From Streptomyces chumphonensis (GTDB lineage Bacteria; Actinomycetota; Actinomycetes; Streptomycetales; Streptomycetaceae): a DNA stretch of 64,000 nucleotides. Location of the stretch: positions 124,001-188,000 of the forward strand of contig NZ_JACXYU010000008.1 in assembly GCF_014779715.1 (NCBI RefSeq), in the 5' to 3' direction. The position numbers and the translations under genes are program-made. The notes under the pieces are model-generated. The model ran no database searches and was not told the origin of the DNA. It saw only the letters and a list, made by a program, of their open reading frames with translations. Below are positions 24,104 through 33,672 of this stretch, piece after piece. Within the stretch, counting starts at the first letter, position 1. Each line of letters opens with the position of its first letter.

Positions 24104-24889
24104 GTGCGACGTCCTGTTTCCGTCATAGCGCACCGCGGCGCGTCCGAGGACGCCCCGGAGCACACGCTCGCGGCCTACCGGATGGCGATCGAGCACGGCG
24201 CCGACGGCCTGGAGTGCGACGTCCGGCTCACGGCCGACGGGCATCTGGTGTGCGTGCACGACCGCCGCGTCGACCGGGTGTCCAACGGCCGGGGCGCGGT
24301 GTCGACGCTGGAGCTGGCCGATCTCGCAGCGCTGGACTTCGGCTCGTGGAAGGACCCCTACGAGAAGCCCGAGTCCATGGACCGGCACGGCCGTTCGGTG
24401 CTGACGCTGGATCGGCTGCTCCGGTTGGTGAAGGAGTCCGAACAGGCGGGACGCCGGGTGGAGCTCGCCATCGAGACCAAGCACCCGACGCGCTGGGCGG
24501 GGCAGGTGGAAGAACGTCTGGTGGCGCTGGTGCGCGAGTACGGACTCACGGATTCCGTGCGGGTGATGAGCTTCTCGGCGCGGTCGCTGCACCGGGTGCG
24601 CAGGGCGCTTCCGCAGGTCCCGACGGTGTTCCTGATGCAGTTCCTGCTGCCGCGCCACCGCGAGGGGCGGCTCCCGCCGGGCGTGGGGATCACGGGGCCG
24701 AGCATGCGGATCATCCGCAACCACCCGGACTACGTCATCCGGGCCCAGCGCGCCGGGCACCGGGTGCACGTGTGGACGGTGGACGATCCGCTGGACGTGG
24801 AGCTGTGCGCGCGGCTGGACGTCGACGGGATCATCACCAACCGGCCGCGTCAGGTCATCGACCAACTGCGGTCCCTCGGCCGCAGGTGA
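24104..24889 (+). CDS. Glycerophosphodiester phosphodiesterase
   Basis: A 261-residue GDPD-family TIM-barrel enzyme that splits glycerophosphodiesters to glycerol 3-phosphate and an alcohol. The first catalytic block is present: AHRGASEDAPEHT, then GLECDVRLTADGHLV and VHDRRVDR with the catalytic His and the Glu/Asp metal ligands. ELAIETKHP and HVWTVDD complete the core. No signal peptide, so cytoplasmic. The GTG at 24104 gives the conserved start RRPVSVIAHRG. It is divergent from the protease gene, with promoters in the 237-base gap. Confidence 0.92.
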   Translation: MRRPVSVIAHRGASEDAPEHTLAAYRMAIEHGADGLECDVRLTADGHLVCVHDRRVDRVSNGRGAVSTLELADLAALDFGSWKDPYEKPESMDRHGRSVLTLDRLLRLVKESEQAGRRVELAIETKHPTRWAGQVEERLVALVREYGLTDSVRVMSFSARSLHRVRRALPQVPTVFLMQFLLPRHREGRLPPGVGITGPSMRIIRNHPDYVIRAQRAGHRVHVWTVDDPLDVELCARLDVDGIITNRPRQVIDQLRSLGRR

Positions 24890-25087
24890 GCGGCGGGACG
24901 GCGGTGACGGCGGTCGCCTCGGCGACGTGTGTCAAGACCACCGGCGCAGGTTACTCACGGGGAGTGCACCGGCGCATTCGGTGGGTACCGCTTCGTCCGT
25001 AGTGCGTCAATACTCGGGCGCGGGTCGGTTTCCGGCCTGTGCCGAGAGGGCATCCATGACGTTGCGCGGGGCAAAGGAGGTTCGGGG

Positions 25088-25612
25088 GTGGCGTTCGTGG
25101 TGGCACAGGAAGTGCCGACGTCTTCGACGATGGCCGTTCCCCACGGCCCCGTCGGCGTCGGCCCGGCGAGGCGGCGGATGCGGGACGAGCTGCGCGCCTC
25201 CGGGACGCCCGACGCGGTCGTGGACGACGCCGTGCTGATCCTCTCGGAGCTGCTGAGCAACGCGGCCCGGCACGCACGTCCGCTGCCGCCCGACGAGTCG
25301 GTGCGGGCCGGCTGGCACCGGGGGGTCGCCGGGGAGGTCACGATCTCCGTCACGGACGGGGGCGGGCCCACGCGTCCGCTGCCCGCGACGCCGTCGGTCA
25401 CGGCCCGGGGCGGGCGGGGGCTCTCCATCATCACGACGCTCGCGCAGGCCTGGGGTGTGCGGGAGGACGTGGAGCGGGAGGCGGTCACGGTCTGGGCCGT
25501 GGTGGGGCGCCCGGAGTTCGGTGCGGGCGCGAAGAACGGGCACGCGCCGACGGGTCTCGACGGCATCGAGGGGCTGGACGGGTTCGAGGGCCTGGACGGC
25601 ATCGGCGTCTGA
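25088..25612 (+). CDS. RsbW-like histidine-kinase-type ATPase
   Basis: A 174-residue HATPase_c_2 protein of the abundant Streptomyces anti-sigma group: N box [16 protein letters not shown]1 [13 protein letters not shown]2 [12 protein letters not shown]. The last 20 residues are a run of [12 protein letters not shown] units encoded by a short tandem repeat. The GTG at 25088 follows AAAGGAGG at good spacing; upstream residues of the frame look non-coding. No antagonist or sigma gene is adjacent, as is common for this family. Confidence 0.86.
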   Translation: MAFVVAQEVPTSSTMAVPHGPVGVGPARRRMRDELRASGTPDAVVDDAVLILSELLSNAARHARPLPPDESVRAGWHRGVAGEVTISVTDGGGPTRPLPATPSVTARGGRGLSIITTLAQAWGVREDVEREAVTVWAVVGRPEFGAGAKNGHAPTGLDGIEGLDGFEGLDGIGV

Positions 25613-25797
25613 CGCCGCGGTCCACCGGTGCCCTGTGCGGGCGGGAGCCGTCCGGGCGGCGCCGGGTCGGGCGGGGTCGTCCTCTGCGCGGGGAATACCC
25701 GACGACGGCGGGAACGGCGTACGGTTTGAAGCGCCGGCCGGGCCCCAGTGCTGCCGGTCAGTCTGTCCGCCAGTGTGACGCACGGAGAATCCGCCTC

Positions 25798-26766
25798 ATG
25801 GCCAAGAAGCGCCGTCCCCAGCCCCAGTCCGCGAAGCCGCAACTCGTCGACGGGGAGGTCCCGGTCGTCGGTGCGCGGGAACCGTGCCCGTGCGGTTCGG
25901 GACGCCGCTACAAGGCGTGCCACGGGCGTGCGGCGGCACAGGCGGCGACGGAGTTGGTACAGCGGCCCTTCGAGGGGCTGGCCGGTGAGTGCGACTGGGT
26001 CGCGCTGCGCGAACTGGTCCCCGCGGCGACGGTCCCGCTGACGTTGGCCGACGGCCTGCCCGAGGACGTCCCCTCCCTCACGCTGGCGACGGTGCTGCCG
26101 ATGGCCTGGCCCGCGCTGCGACGCGAGGACGGCGCGGTGATGATCGGGCTGCAGAACGACACGGCCTCGGGCGACCTGAGCCGCGACCTGGCGGACGTCC
26201 TGCGGCGTGCGCTGACCTCCGAGCCCGGGCAGCCGGTGCCGGCGGAGCGCGCGGAGAGCGGCGGGCCGCGGTTGCAGGACCTGCTGGACCCGGAGGCGGC
26301 GTTCGTCCCGGAGGTGCACGAGGGCTTCGAGTTCTGGCTGCCGGACGCCGAGAGTGCGAGCGGTGAGGTGGCGGCCTCGTTGGAGCGGGCCAACGCCGCC
26401 GCGCTGCCGACGGCCCGGCTCACCGGTGTGGAGGCGGCGTACTGGTGCCGCACGCCGGAGAAGAACCACCTGCGCTGGGTCATGCCGCACTCCGAGGAGC
26501 GGTTGATGAACGCGCTGGCCAGGCTGCACGCGGCGGGCGCCTCCGGGCTGGGCGACGGCACGCGGCTGGTGGGCTCGTTCCGCGCGCACGGGCTGATGGT
26601 GCCGGTGTGGGACCTGCCGGGCGCGATGACCGCCGAGGAGTGCGAGAAGCCCGCGCGGGGGTTCGCGGAGCGGCTGGGTGACGCGCTGGCCGACGAGGGG
26701 CCGCTGACGGCGGACGAGCGCCGGGCGCGCAGCGGGCTGACCAACCGTCAGATCACGCTGAGTTGA
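25798..26766 (+). CDS. DUF5926 protein with N-terminal SEC-C zinc motif
   Basis: A 322-residue protein of the actinobacterial DUF5926 family. It has a basic start ([10 protein letters not shown]) and a SEC-C type zinc motif [15 protein letters not shown] near residue 30. A long acidic alpha/beta region follows with conserved [21 protein letters not shown] motifs bind zinc and often mediate contact with ribosomes, SecB or nucleic acids; the role of the whole family is unknown. The ATG at 25798 follows GGAG. Transcribed alone toward a hairpin-rich intergenic region. Confidence 0.9.
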   Translation: MAKKRRPQPQSAKPQLVDGEVPVVGAREPCPCGSGRRYKACHGRAAAQAATELVQRPFEGLAGECDWVALRELVPAATVPLTLADGLPEDVPSLTLATVLPMAWPALRREDGAVMIGLQNDTASGDLSRDLADVLRRALTSEPGQPVPAERAESGGPRLQDLLDPEAAFVPEVHEGFEFWLPDAESASGEVAASLERANAAALPTARLTGVEAAYWCRTPEKNHLRWVMPHSEERLMNALARLHAAGASGLGDGTRLVGSFRAHGLMVPVWDLPGAMTAEECEKPARGFAERLGDALADEGPLTADERRARSGLTNRQITLS

Positions 26767-26875
26767 GCGGGGTCGCCACCGGCGGCCGGTGGCGGGCGGC
26801 GGACCGGCGAGCGGCCCGGATCGGACCCGGGGGAAACTGTTGAACACTCAATCAGTCGTGATCCTCGTCACAACT

Positions 26876-26912
26876 CCCCTTTTCAGGCCCGGAGTACGGG
26901 GCTGAAAAGGGG
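26876..26912. terminator. Hairpin after the DUF5926 gene
   Basis: Stem CCCCTTTTCAG / CTGAAAAGGGG (11 bp, extended by three pairs after one mismatch) at 26876-26912. It lies 110 bases after the stop codon and has no U tract. Possible terminator or processing signal. Confidence 0.5.
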
Positions 26913-26921
26913 GTGCGGGAT

Positions 26922-27000
26922 TTGCGAACGGCCCAAGTCTTGTTACCGTTCTCAGAGCCCGGTCGCTGGTGCATCCCCCGTCGCCAGCGACCGGGTTTTC
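26922..27000 (+). ncRNA. Candidate short RNA: promoter-like boxes plus terminator hairpin
   Basis: TTGCGA at 26922-26927 and TACCGT at 26944-26949, 16 bases apart, resemble a vegetative promoter. Just behind lies a perfect 12-bp stem CCCGGTCGCTGG / CCAGCGACCGGG (26958-26995) with a 14-base C-rich loop containing CCCCC, then TTTTC. This could be a very short RNA or simply the terminator between convergent genes. C-rich loops are known from actinobacterial small RNAs, so I list it, with low confidence as an RNA. Confidence 0.35.
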
Positions 27001-27058
27001 TCATGCCCGGGACGCGTCCCGGACGCGTCGCACGCGCCGGGACGCCGCCTCGCGCCCC

Positions 27059-27778
27059 TCAGTGCGCGAGGCGGTCACCGCCGTCCGGAGCGGCCGTGCC
27101 GGCGTCCACCAGGACGTCGAGCAGCGGCTCCGTGCGGGGCAGGTACGGCACGTCGCCCTCCGGCGGACGCAGCCAGCGCACCGGCCCGGCGGGCAGCCGC
27201 GTGGGGGGCAGCGGCACGTAGCCGCCCTCCCCGTGAAAGCGCAGGGAGCTGGGCACCCGGTCCCGCGCGTACAGCAGTTCCCCGAGTTCGGCCAGGTCGT
27301 ACGGCCGGACGAGCAGGGCGACGCGGGTCGGGGTGGCCAGGGCGGGCCCGGTCCGCAGGCCCATCCGGTCGCAGGTCTCCAGCGCCCCGACGCCGGCCTC
27401 CAGCGGGAGGCTCAGCGCGCACGGCGCCCGGCCGCCGGTGGCCAGGAGGAGGGCCGCGCCGGGACGGTTCGTCCACCACCAGCGCACCATGCGGGCGTCG
27501 GTCGTGGCGGCGAGCAGCGGGGGGTCCAGGGGGTGCGCTCCGGGTACGGCGCAGTCCGGCAGCGGGCACGAACAGGCCATTGTCGCGGCGGCGCGCCGTC
27601 CGGAACCGTTCCCCCGCGCGGCGCCGACGGCCTGCCGCAGCTGCCGTGACGGCCGCCAGGGCGGGGTCCGGGTCTCGGCACCGGGGACCACCGGCCATCG
27701 CCACCGGGTGGCGCAGGTCAGCGCGGCCGTACGCCGCGCCCATCGGGTGACACGTCGCCTTCCGAGGATCTCGCGCAT
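27059..27778 (-). CDS. Prim-pol N-terminal-like protein
   Basis: A 239-residue protein of the chromosomal Streptomyces group annotated as bifunctional DNA primase/polymerase: start MREILGRRR, then TCATRWRWPVVPGAET and a Cys-containing ACSCPLPDCAVPGAHP. The catalytic acidic motif of true prim-pols (such as the VVVDLDL of element 1) is not visible, so enzymatic activity is doubtful. The ATG at 27778 follows GAAAGGA; longer frames upstream are Arg-rich noise. It is a core gene, unrelated in position to the mobile elements. Function unknown. Confidence 0.8.
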   Translation of the reverse strand: MREILGRRRVTRWARRTAALTCATRWRWPVVPGAETRTPPWRPSRQLRQAVGAARGNGSGRRAAATMACSCPLPDCAVPGAHPLDPPLLAATTDARMVRWWWTNRPGAALLLATGGRAPCALSLPLEAGVGALETCDRMGLRTGPALATPTRVALLVRPYDLAELGELLYARDRVPSSLRFHGEGGYVPLPPTRLPAGPVRWLRPPEGDVPYLPRTEPLLDVLVDAGTAAPDGGDRLAH

Positions 27779-28448
27779 GAGCGCTCGTTCCTTTCCGTAA
27801 CGTCCGTAAACACCGACAGCTCGCCGAAGGAAGGCTGTCGCTTTGCGTCGTGCCGTACTGCGTGATGCGCCGTGCGTTCTGTCTGTCGCATCGCCGGTAC
27901 TGCTGCGCTGGGTCCGGATCCCGTCACCGCGCGTGCAAGGCAGCGCATCATGCCGGGGGCCGGGCGTGGAACGTGGCGGGGGGTGGCGCGCACGTGGCGC
28001 TTGCGCTCTCGTCGTACTGGGTTGTGCGTTCGATCCGAACGTGCCTGATGCCCTGCGTTTTCGCCACTCGGGAGGCCGGGCGCCCGGTCCACCGGGCCGA
28101 CCGCGCCTCACCGACTACGACGTGCAGCCTCGTCGTCAGGTTCCACATGGCGCCAACTGCCCGCGTCCGCCGTGTTCATGCGTACGCGGTGCAGCCGTGC
28201 GACCGCTGCTGAGCCAGGCCAGTCGACCGTGAATATGCGCACGCAGGGTACTTTTTCAGCCAATCTGCGGGAGACTGGCAGCGTCACCCCCGGCCCCGGA
28301 CCTCCTGGACACCACCGCACCCAAACGGGCAATGCTGGACATCCCGTCGCCGCGACGTGTACATCTGGAGGCATTGGTAGCAGAGCAGCACGACATGGGG
28401 GTTTGCGATGCTCTTGCGAGAATTCACCCCTGACGGGAGCTGCTCCTC
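27779..28448. other. Long divergent intergenic region
   Basis: About 670 bases between two divergent genes. It must carry both promoters. A hairpin (GCCAATCT-GCGGG-AGACTGGC, one mismatch) lies at 28259-28279. I find no frame with a ribosome-binding site and coherent protein, although several Arg/Pro-rich frames are open. Confidence 0.5.
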
Positions 28449-29879
28449 ATGAGTACGCCCCATCCGTCGAAAGTGGCCGGAATCAACCCGCCCCCGACAT
28501 CGCCGGAGCACACTGACCCGCCCGCCGCGTACGGGAGTTCGACGCTCGCCCGGTCACCGGGAAGCCCGGGCCCGGCCGGACACACCACCACCGGTGGCCC
28601 GGGGCACGGCGCCGCCGACCAGGCGCCGGACCCCCTCCGTCATCCCGTCGAGCGGCTCGCCGCCGCCCAGGACCGGCTCGCCGGCTGGATCGCCGACCTC
28701 AGCACGCTGCACGATCTGACGGAGCGCCTCGCCCGCAGCGGAACGCTCGACGCCGCGCTGCACGAGACCCTGCGCGGCGGCGCCGCCCTGCTCGGAGCCC
28801 GGCGCGGCCTCCTGTCCCTGGAGCCGGACGACGGCCTCGGCCCCCGGACGACCGTCGGGCTCGGCCTCGACCGCGCCGAGCTCGGGCAGTTGGAGACGGT
28901 CCCGGACATGGCCGTCACCCACGCCGACCTCGCACGGGCCGAGGGCGCGGGCCCCCGGCACCGGGAGGTCGCCGCGCGGCTGGGCTTCGCCGCCAGCCAC
29001 GCCGTACGGCTGACCGCCGGGCCCGCGTCGGCGCTCGGCACGGCGGTCTGGCTGTACGCGGAACCGGGCCGCCCCTCGGAACGCGGGCGGCACCTGCTGC
29101 ACCTCTACCTGCGCTGCGCGGGCGAGCACCTGGCCCGCCACCTGGAGCTGACCCGCGCGCACGGCGCGGTCGCGGCGATCCGCGAGGAGTTGCTGCCCGT
29201 CCGGCTGCCGAGGGTGCCGGGCGTGCGGACGGCGGTGCGCCACCGCACCGGGCCGCGCGGTGGCGGTGACTGGTACGACGTCCTCCCGCTGCCCGAGGGG
29301 GCGCTCGGGCTCTCCGTGGGAGGGGTGAGCGAGGCCGGGCCGGGCGCCGTCGCCGTCATGGGCCGGCTGCGCGCGTCGCTGCGCGCCTACGCGGTCATGG
29401 AGGGCGAGGATCCGGTCGCCGTCCTGTCCGACCTGGAGCTGCTGCTGCGGGTGACCGAGCCCGCCCGCTGCGCGACGGCGCTGTTCGGCTACGCCGAGCC
29501 GGCGGAGGGACGCGTCACCCTGGCCGGGGCGGGGCACTGCCCGCCGCTGATCGTGGGGCCGAAGCGGTGCGAGTTCGCCGAGACGACGCTCTCCGCCCCG
29601 CTGGGCATGCTGACGTGCTGGGAAGCGCCGAGCGTGGAGCTGAGCCTCGCGGCGGGCGAAACGCTCCTCCTGTACAGCGACGGGCTCGTGCAACGCACCG
29701 GGGAGCCCATGGACCGGGCGTTCGCCCGGCTGCACGCCGCAGCCGCGGCGGCACCGCAGGCCGTCCGCGAGGACCCGGAGCAGCTGGCCGACCACGTGCT
29801 GCACACCGTCCTGCCGGACGGTCTCGCGGACGACACGGACAGCGAGGAGGACGTCGTCCTGCTGGCCGCCGGCTTCTGA
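28449..29879 (+). CDS. GAF-type sensor with SpoIIE/PP2C phosphatase
   Basis: A 476-residue soluble phosphatase. The first 70 residues are Pro/Gly-rich and disordered. A GAF-like sensory domain lies at about 85-235, and the PP2C/SpoIIE domain runs from about 245 to the end, with GGDWYDVLPLPEG (metal-binding Asp), AGAGHCPPL, LLLYSDGLVQRTGE and the final DSEEDVVLLAAGF. Such enzymes dephosphorylate anti-anti-sigma factors and counter RsbW-like kinases, two of which lie within this window. The ATG at 28449 is preceded by GGGAGCTG. No dedicated partner gene is adjacent. Confidence 0.9.
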   Translation: MSTPHPSKVAGINPPPTSPEHTDPPAAYGSSTLARSPGSPGPAGHTTTGGPGHGAADQAPDPLRHPVERLAAAQDRLAGWIADLSTLHDLTERLARSGTLDAALHETLRGGAALLGARRGLLSLEPDDGLGPRTTVGLGLDRAELGQLETVPDMAVTHADLARAEGAGPRHREVAARLGFAASHAVRLTAGPASALGTAVWLYAEPGRPSERGRHLLHLYLRCAGEHLARHLELTRAHGAVAAIREELLPVRLPRVPGVRTAVRHRTGPRGGGDWYDVLPLPEGALGLSVGGVSEAGPGAVAVMGRLRASLRAYAVMEGEDPVAVLSDLELLLRVTEPARCATALFGYAEPAEGRVTLAGAGHCPPLIVGPKRCEFAETTLSAPLGMLTCWEAPSVELSLAAGETLLLYSDGLVQRTGEPMDRAFARLHAAAAAAPQAVREDPEQLADHVLHTVLPDGLADDTDSEEDVVLLAAGF

Positions 29880-30011
29880 ACGCCGCGTCTCCGGCCACCC
29901 TGCGCAGCACCGCGGTGACCCCCGGTTCGTGGCCGGGCGTCCCCTGGGGTCGCCCGGCGTTCGGACATACGATGGACGACGGCTTCAGTCCGTACGCAAG
30001 GAGGCAGCGAC

Positions 30012-31469
30012 GTGGCCGAGCAGCAGTCGCCGGAGACCCCGGAAGACGAGCAGCCGAACGAGGGACGGAAGAACGGTCTGGAACCCGGCGTGTCCGACGA
30101 GCTCGCGGAGAACATGAAGTCGGGGTGGGCCGACACCGAACGGCGTGACCTCGCACCCATCGAGCAGGCCGGGCAGACCGCCCGCCGCCGTGCGGCGCTG
30201 TCCGAGCGCTTCCCCGGCGAGCGGCTGGTCGTCCCGGCCGGACGGCTCAAGACCCGCTCCAACGACACGGAGTACCCCTTCCGTGCGTCGGTGGAGTACG
30301 TCTACCTCACCGGGAACCAGACGGAGGACAGCGTCCTCGTGATGGAGCCCAGGCCGGAGGGCGGTCATGACGCGACGCTCTACCTGCTCCCCCGCTCGAA
30401 CCGGGAGAACGGCGAGTTCTGGCTGGACGGCCAGGGCGAGCTGTGGGTCGGCCGGCGCAACAGCCTGGCCGAGGGCGAGCAGCTGTACGGCCTGCCGTGC
30501 GCCGACGTCCGCGAGGTCGCCGGGAAGCTGCGGGAGGCCACCGGGCCCGTCCGCGTCGTGCGCGGCCACGACGCGGAGGTGGAGAGGGCGCTGACCGACA
30601 AGGTCACCGCGGAGCGGGACGAGGAGCTGCGGGTCCACCTCTCCGAGGCGCGGCTCGTGAAGGACGACTTCGAGGTCGGCGAGCTGCAGAAGGCCGTGGA
30701 CTCCACGGTGCGCGGCTTCGAGGACGTCGTCCGGGTGCTCGACAGGGCGGAGGCGACGTCCGAGCGCTACATCGAGGGAACGTTCTTCCTGCGCGCCCGC
30801 GTCGAGGGCAACGACATCGGGTACGGCTCGATCTGCGCCGCCGGTCCGCACGCCACGACGCTGCACTGGGTGCGCAACGACGGACCGGTGCGCTCGGGCG
30901 ACCTGCTGCTGCTCGACGCCGGCGTGGAGACGCACACCCTGTACACGGCCGACGTCACGCGCACCATGCCGGTGAACGGCACGTTCACCGAGCTCCAGCG
31001 CACGATCTACGACGCGGTGTACGAGGCGCAGGAGGCGGGGATCGCGGCGGTGCGTCCCGGCGCGAAGTACCTGGACTTCCACCACGCCGCCCAGCGGGTC
31101 CTCGCGGAGAAGCTGGTCGAGTGGGGTCTGCTGGAGGGCCCGGTGGAACGGGTCCTGGAGCTGGGTCTCCAGCGCCGGTGGACGCTGCACGGCACCGGCC
31201 ACATGCTCGGCCTCGACGTGCACGACTGCGCGGCCGCCCGACGCGAGTTCTACGCGGAGGGCACGCTGGAGCCGGGCATGTGCCTGACCGTGGAGCCCGG
31301 CCTGTACTTCCAGCCGGACGACGTGACCGTGCCCGAGGAGTACCGGGGCATCGGCGTGCGCATCGAGGACGACATCCTCGTCACCGAGGACGGCAACCGG
31401 AACATGTCGGCGGGGCTGCCGCGCACCTCGGCCGATGTCGAGGCGTGGATGGCGCGCCTGCGCGGCTGA
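30012..31469 (+). CDS. pepP: Xaa-Pro aminopeptidase (aminopeptidase P)
   Basis: A 485-residue cytoplasmic metallopeptidase that removes N-terminal residues before proline. An N-terminal aminopeptidase-P domain (about 60-200) precedes the pita-bread domain, with the five metal ligands in LLLLDAG, YTADVTRT, HGTGHMLGLDVHD, VEPGLYF and GVRIEDD. The GTG at 30012 follows AAGGAGG. The N-terminal 50 residues are acidic and longer than in the E. coli enzyme, as is usual in Streptomyces. Monocistronic, ended by a strong hairpin. Confidence 0.94.
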   Translation: MAEQQSPETPEDEQPNEGRKNGLEPGVSDELAENMKSGWADTERRDLAPIEQAGQTARRRAALSERFPGERLVVPAGRLKTRSNDTEYPFRASVEYVYLTGNQTEDSVLVMEPRPEGGHDATLYLLPRSNRENGEFWLDGQGELWVGRRNSLAEGEQLYGLPCADVREVAGKLREATGPVRVVRGHDAEVERALTDKVTAERDEELRVHLSEARLVKDDFEVGELQKAVDSTVRGFEDVVRVLDRAEATSERYIEGTFFLRARVEGNDIGYGSICAAGPHATTLHWVRNDGPVRSGDLLLLDAGVETHTLYTADVTRTMPVNGTFTELQRTIYDAVYEAQEAGIAAVRPGAKYLDFHHAAQRVLAEKLVEWGLLEGPVERVLELGLQRRWTLHGTGHMLGLDVHDCAAARREFYAEGTLEPGMCLTVEPGLYFQPDDVTVPEEYRGIGVRIEDDILVTEDGNRNMSAGLPRTSADVEAWMARLRG

Positions 31470-31543
31470 GCCGCGCGGGCGGGGGCCGTCCGCGCGGGGG
31501 AGGCCCCGGACGGCTCGGTCCCCACCCCTTGGCCACTTCGCCC

Positions 31544-31579
31544 CGTCGCCCCGCCGAGCGTGAGCTCGGCGGGGCGACG
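31544..31579. terminator. Bidirectional terminator hairpin
   Basis: Perfect 16-bp stem (CGTCGCCCCGCCGAGC and complement, loop GTGA) between convergent pepP and the DUF1206 gene. Confidence 0.75.
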
Positions 31580-31608
31580 TGCTGCGAGGGCTGACGCGGG
31601 GCGCGGGG

Positions 31609-32442
31609 TCAGACGCGGCTGAAGCGGGCCAGCGCGAGGGAGAAGGCACCGAAGAGGGCGAGGCCGACGGAGACCGCCACGAGCAGCCACGGGCCCGCCG
31701 GGGTGTCGGCGAACGAGCGCAGGGTCTGGTCGACGCCCTTGGCCTGGTCGGCGTCGGAGGCCAGCGCGGCCTGACCGAGGAAGACACCGGCCACGATGAA
31801 CACGGCCCCCCGGCTCACGCTGCCCGCGACGCCGAGCACGTCGACCGTGCGGCGCGTGGTGCGCGACATGGCGCCACGCTTCAGCTCCTCCCGGAACTTC
31901 CGCTTGAGCCCCTTCCAGGCGATGTGGCACCCGGCGCCCACGACCACGAGGCACGCGGCGCCCACCAGCCACTGGCCCGCCGGAAGCTCCAGAGCCCGGG
32001 CGGTGAGGTCCTGCGACTGCTCGTCGCTGGAGCCGCTGCCCTTCTCCCCGGCCGCGAACAGCAGGACGGAGGTGGCCAGCACCGTGTAGACGGCGAAGCG
32101 GGCCGCCGACACGAGCCGCCGGGACGGCTTCCGGCCGCCGCTCCCCGCCGCGCCGAAGAGCGCCTCGGCCAGGCGCCACACCGCCATGCCGACGAGTCCG
32201 AGGCCGATCGCCCACACGACGACGCGGCCGAAGGGCTGCTCGGAGACCTGCCGCAGCGCTCCCGACTGGTCCGCCTCCTCGCCGCCGCCCCCGAAGGCGA
32301 TCTGCAGCGCCAGCAGCCCCACGAGCAGGTAGATCACACCGCGAGCCGCCAGGCCCCAGCGGGCGGCGGCGTCCATCGCGGAACTCCCGGCCGTGCGCCG
32401 GGCGGCGGCCCGGCCCCTCCGCGCAGCGGTCCCGACACTCAT
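31609..32442 (-). CDS. DUF1206 integral membrane protein
   Basis: A 277-residue membrane protein with three related units of two spans each, the DUF1206 layout: GLAARGVIYLLVGLLALQIA, then AVYTVLATSVLLFAA and GSVSRGAVFIVAGVFLGQAA. The repeated R-G pair after a small helix (AARGVIYL, VSRGAVFI) is characteristic. Function unknown. The ATG at 32442 follows GGGAGGG; the much longer frame upstream has no support. Confidence 0.9.
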   Translation of the reverse strand: MSVGTAARRGRAAARRTAGSSAMDAAARWGLAARGVIYLLVGLLALQIAFGGGGEEADQSGALRQVSEQPFGRVVVWAIGLGLVGMAVWRLAEALFGAAGSGGRKPSRRLVSAARFAVYTVLATSVLLFAAGEKGSGSSDEQSQDLTARALELPAGQWLVGAACLVVVGAGCHIAWKGLKRKFREELKRGAMSRTTRRTVDVLGVAGSVSRGAVFIVAGVFLGQAALASDADQAKGVDQTLRSFADTPAGPWLLVAVSVGLALFGAFSLALARFSRV

Positions 32443-32665
32443 CCGACGGCCCTCCCTGGTGGTGTGCGGCGCGGTCGGTGTGTACCGCGCCGGTGCAGTG
32501 CTGCGTCTGCCCCGGTGCCCCCGCCGGAAACGCCGCGCCCCACCGGCCCGCCGCTTCCCTCCGGCTCGCCTGAACGGAGCACGTCCGGTGGTCCGGGGCC
32601 CGCGCAGCGGGTGACATGGCACGTGGCACGTCCGACGTCTTCCGCGTGTCCCGAGGAGCAGCACC

Positions 32666-33562
32666 ATGCGTATACCGACCCTCCCGACCCTGACCGCCGC
32701 CACCGCCCTCGCCGCCACCGCCGTGCTGGGCGCCGCCACCGGGGCCACGGCGGCGGACGGAGACGGCGACGGCGATCCGTCCGGCACCGGGAACGAGCGG
32801 GGCCGTGGCGTCGTCGTGCAGCCGACCCGGGTGGCGCCGGGGGGCGACTTCTCCGTCTTCGACGGCGGCAACTGCGCGGCCGAGACGGGCACGGCCTCCT
32901 TCGTCCCGCCGCCCGGCGGCACCCGGCTGCCCGACCTGCGGCTGGAACCGCTGAGCAACATGATCGGCGCGGTGAGCGTCCTGCCGGAGGACGCGGAGCC
33001 CGGCTACTACAAGGTCACGGTCGAGTGCGGCGACGGCGCGGGCCCGTTCACGGGCAGCTTCACCGTGACGGGGAGCAGTCGCGGCGGGGGCGACGGCGAC
33101 CCGCGCCACGAGGGCGGGGACGCGGGCACGCAGCCGCGGGGGGAGGCGGGGCCCGGTCCTCAGGCGGACCGGCGGCCCACCGAGAACCGGCCCGAACAGG
33201 ACGGGCACGAACAGGACCGGCACGAGGAGTCCGGAGCCGGGCAGGACGGCCGGCACGAGCGCGGGGCCGCCGAGAAGGACCTTCGCGCGGGCGGGTCCGG
33301 GCACGAGCCGTCCGCGGCGGCCGAGGCGCGGCGCGGCGACGGTGGCCACGGCGACGCGGAGGCGGACCACCGCGAGGACGGCGTCCGGGACACCGGTGCC
33401 GCGGAACCGCAGGCCCACCACAGTCCGGCGCCCCGGGGCGGGGTGGCGACGGGCGTCGGCGGCGGCGCCACGTCCGACACGACCGCCTGGGGTCTCGGCG
33501 GGGCGGGCGTGCTGGCGCTCATCGGTGGCGCACTCTGGTACCGCCGCCACGGACGGGCCTGA
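32666..33562 (+). CDS. Secreted, C-terminally membrane-anchored low-complexity protein
   Basis: A 298-residue exported protein: a signal peptide (about 1-29, ending GATGATAADG), a beta-rich domain at about 45-135 with two cysteines (GGNCAAETG, TVECGDG), and a long His/Glu/Gly/Asp-rich disordered stalk. A C-terminal span (GLGGAGVLALIGGALWY) with RRHGRA comes last. No LPxTG-type sortase signal is present. The domain resembles small cell-surface Ig-like proteins of Streptomyces. Role unknown; the stalk could bind metal. Confidence 0.8.
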   Translation: MRIPTLPTLTAATALAATAVLGAATGATAADGDGDGDPSGTGNERGRGVVVQPTRVAPGGDFSVFDGGNCAAETGTASFVPPPGGTRLPDLRLEPLSNMIGAVSVLPEDAEPGYYKVTVECGDGAGPFTGSFTVTGSSRGGGDGDPRHEGGDAGTQPRGEAGPGPQADRRPTENRPEQDGHEQDRHEESGAGQDGRHERGAAEKDLRAGGSGHEPSAAAEARRGDGGHGDAEADHREDGVRDTGAAEPQAHHSPAPRGGVATGVGGGATSDTTAWGLGGAGVLALIGGALWYRRHGRA

Positions 33563-33576
33563 GCCCCGGAGACCGG

Positions 33577-33611
33577 ACGGGCCGCCGCGGGACACCCCCC
33601 GGGCGGCCCGT
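33577..33611. terminator. Terminator-like hairpin
   Basis: 10-bp stem ACGGGCCGCC / GGCGGCCCGT around a 15-base loop, 15 bases after the stop of the secreted-protein gene. No U tract. Confidence 0.45.
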
Positions 33612-33672
33612 GGCCGACGGCCGACCTCCTCCTGGCGACACGTACGGGTGAACGGCGTGGAGAGGGAGAGAC

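Noticed and set aside
21902-24889. A 995-residue open frame on the plus strand through the tRNA, antisense to the protease and into the GDPD gene
   Set aside because: It reads the protease gene backwards (Gly/Ala/Val low-complexity), starts without a ribosome-binding site and only its last 262 codons, from GTG 24104, form a real gene.
26876-27000. Possible 6C RNA (actinobacterial RNA with two C-loop hairpins)
   Set aside because: Only the second hairpin has a C-rich loop and it has five consecutive C; the first loop has none, so the match to that family fails.
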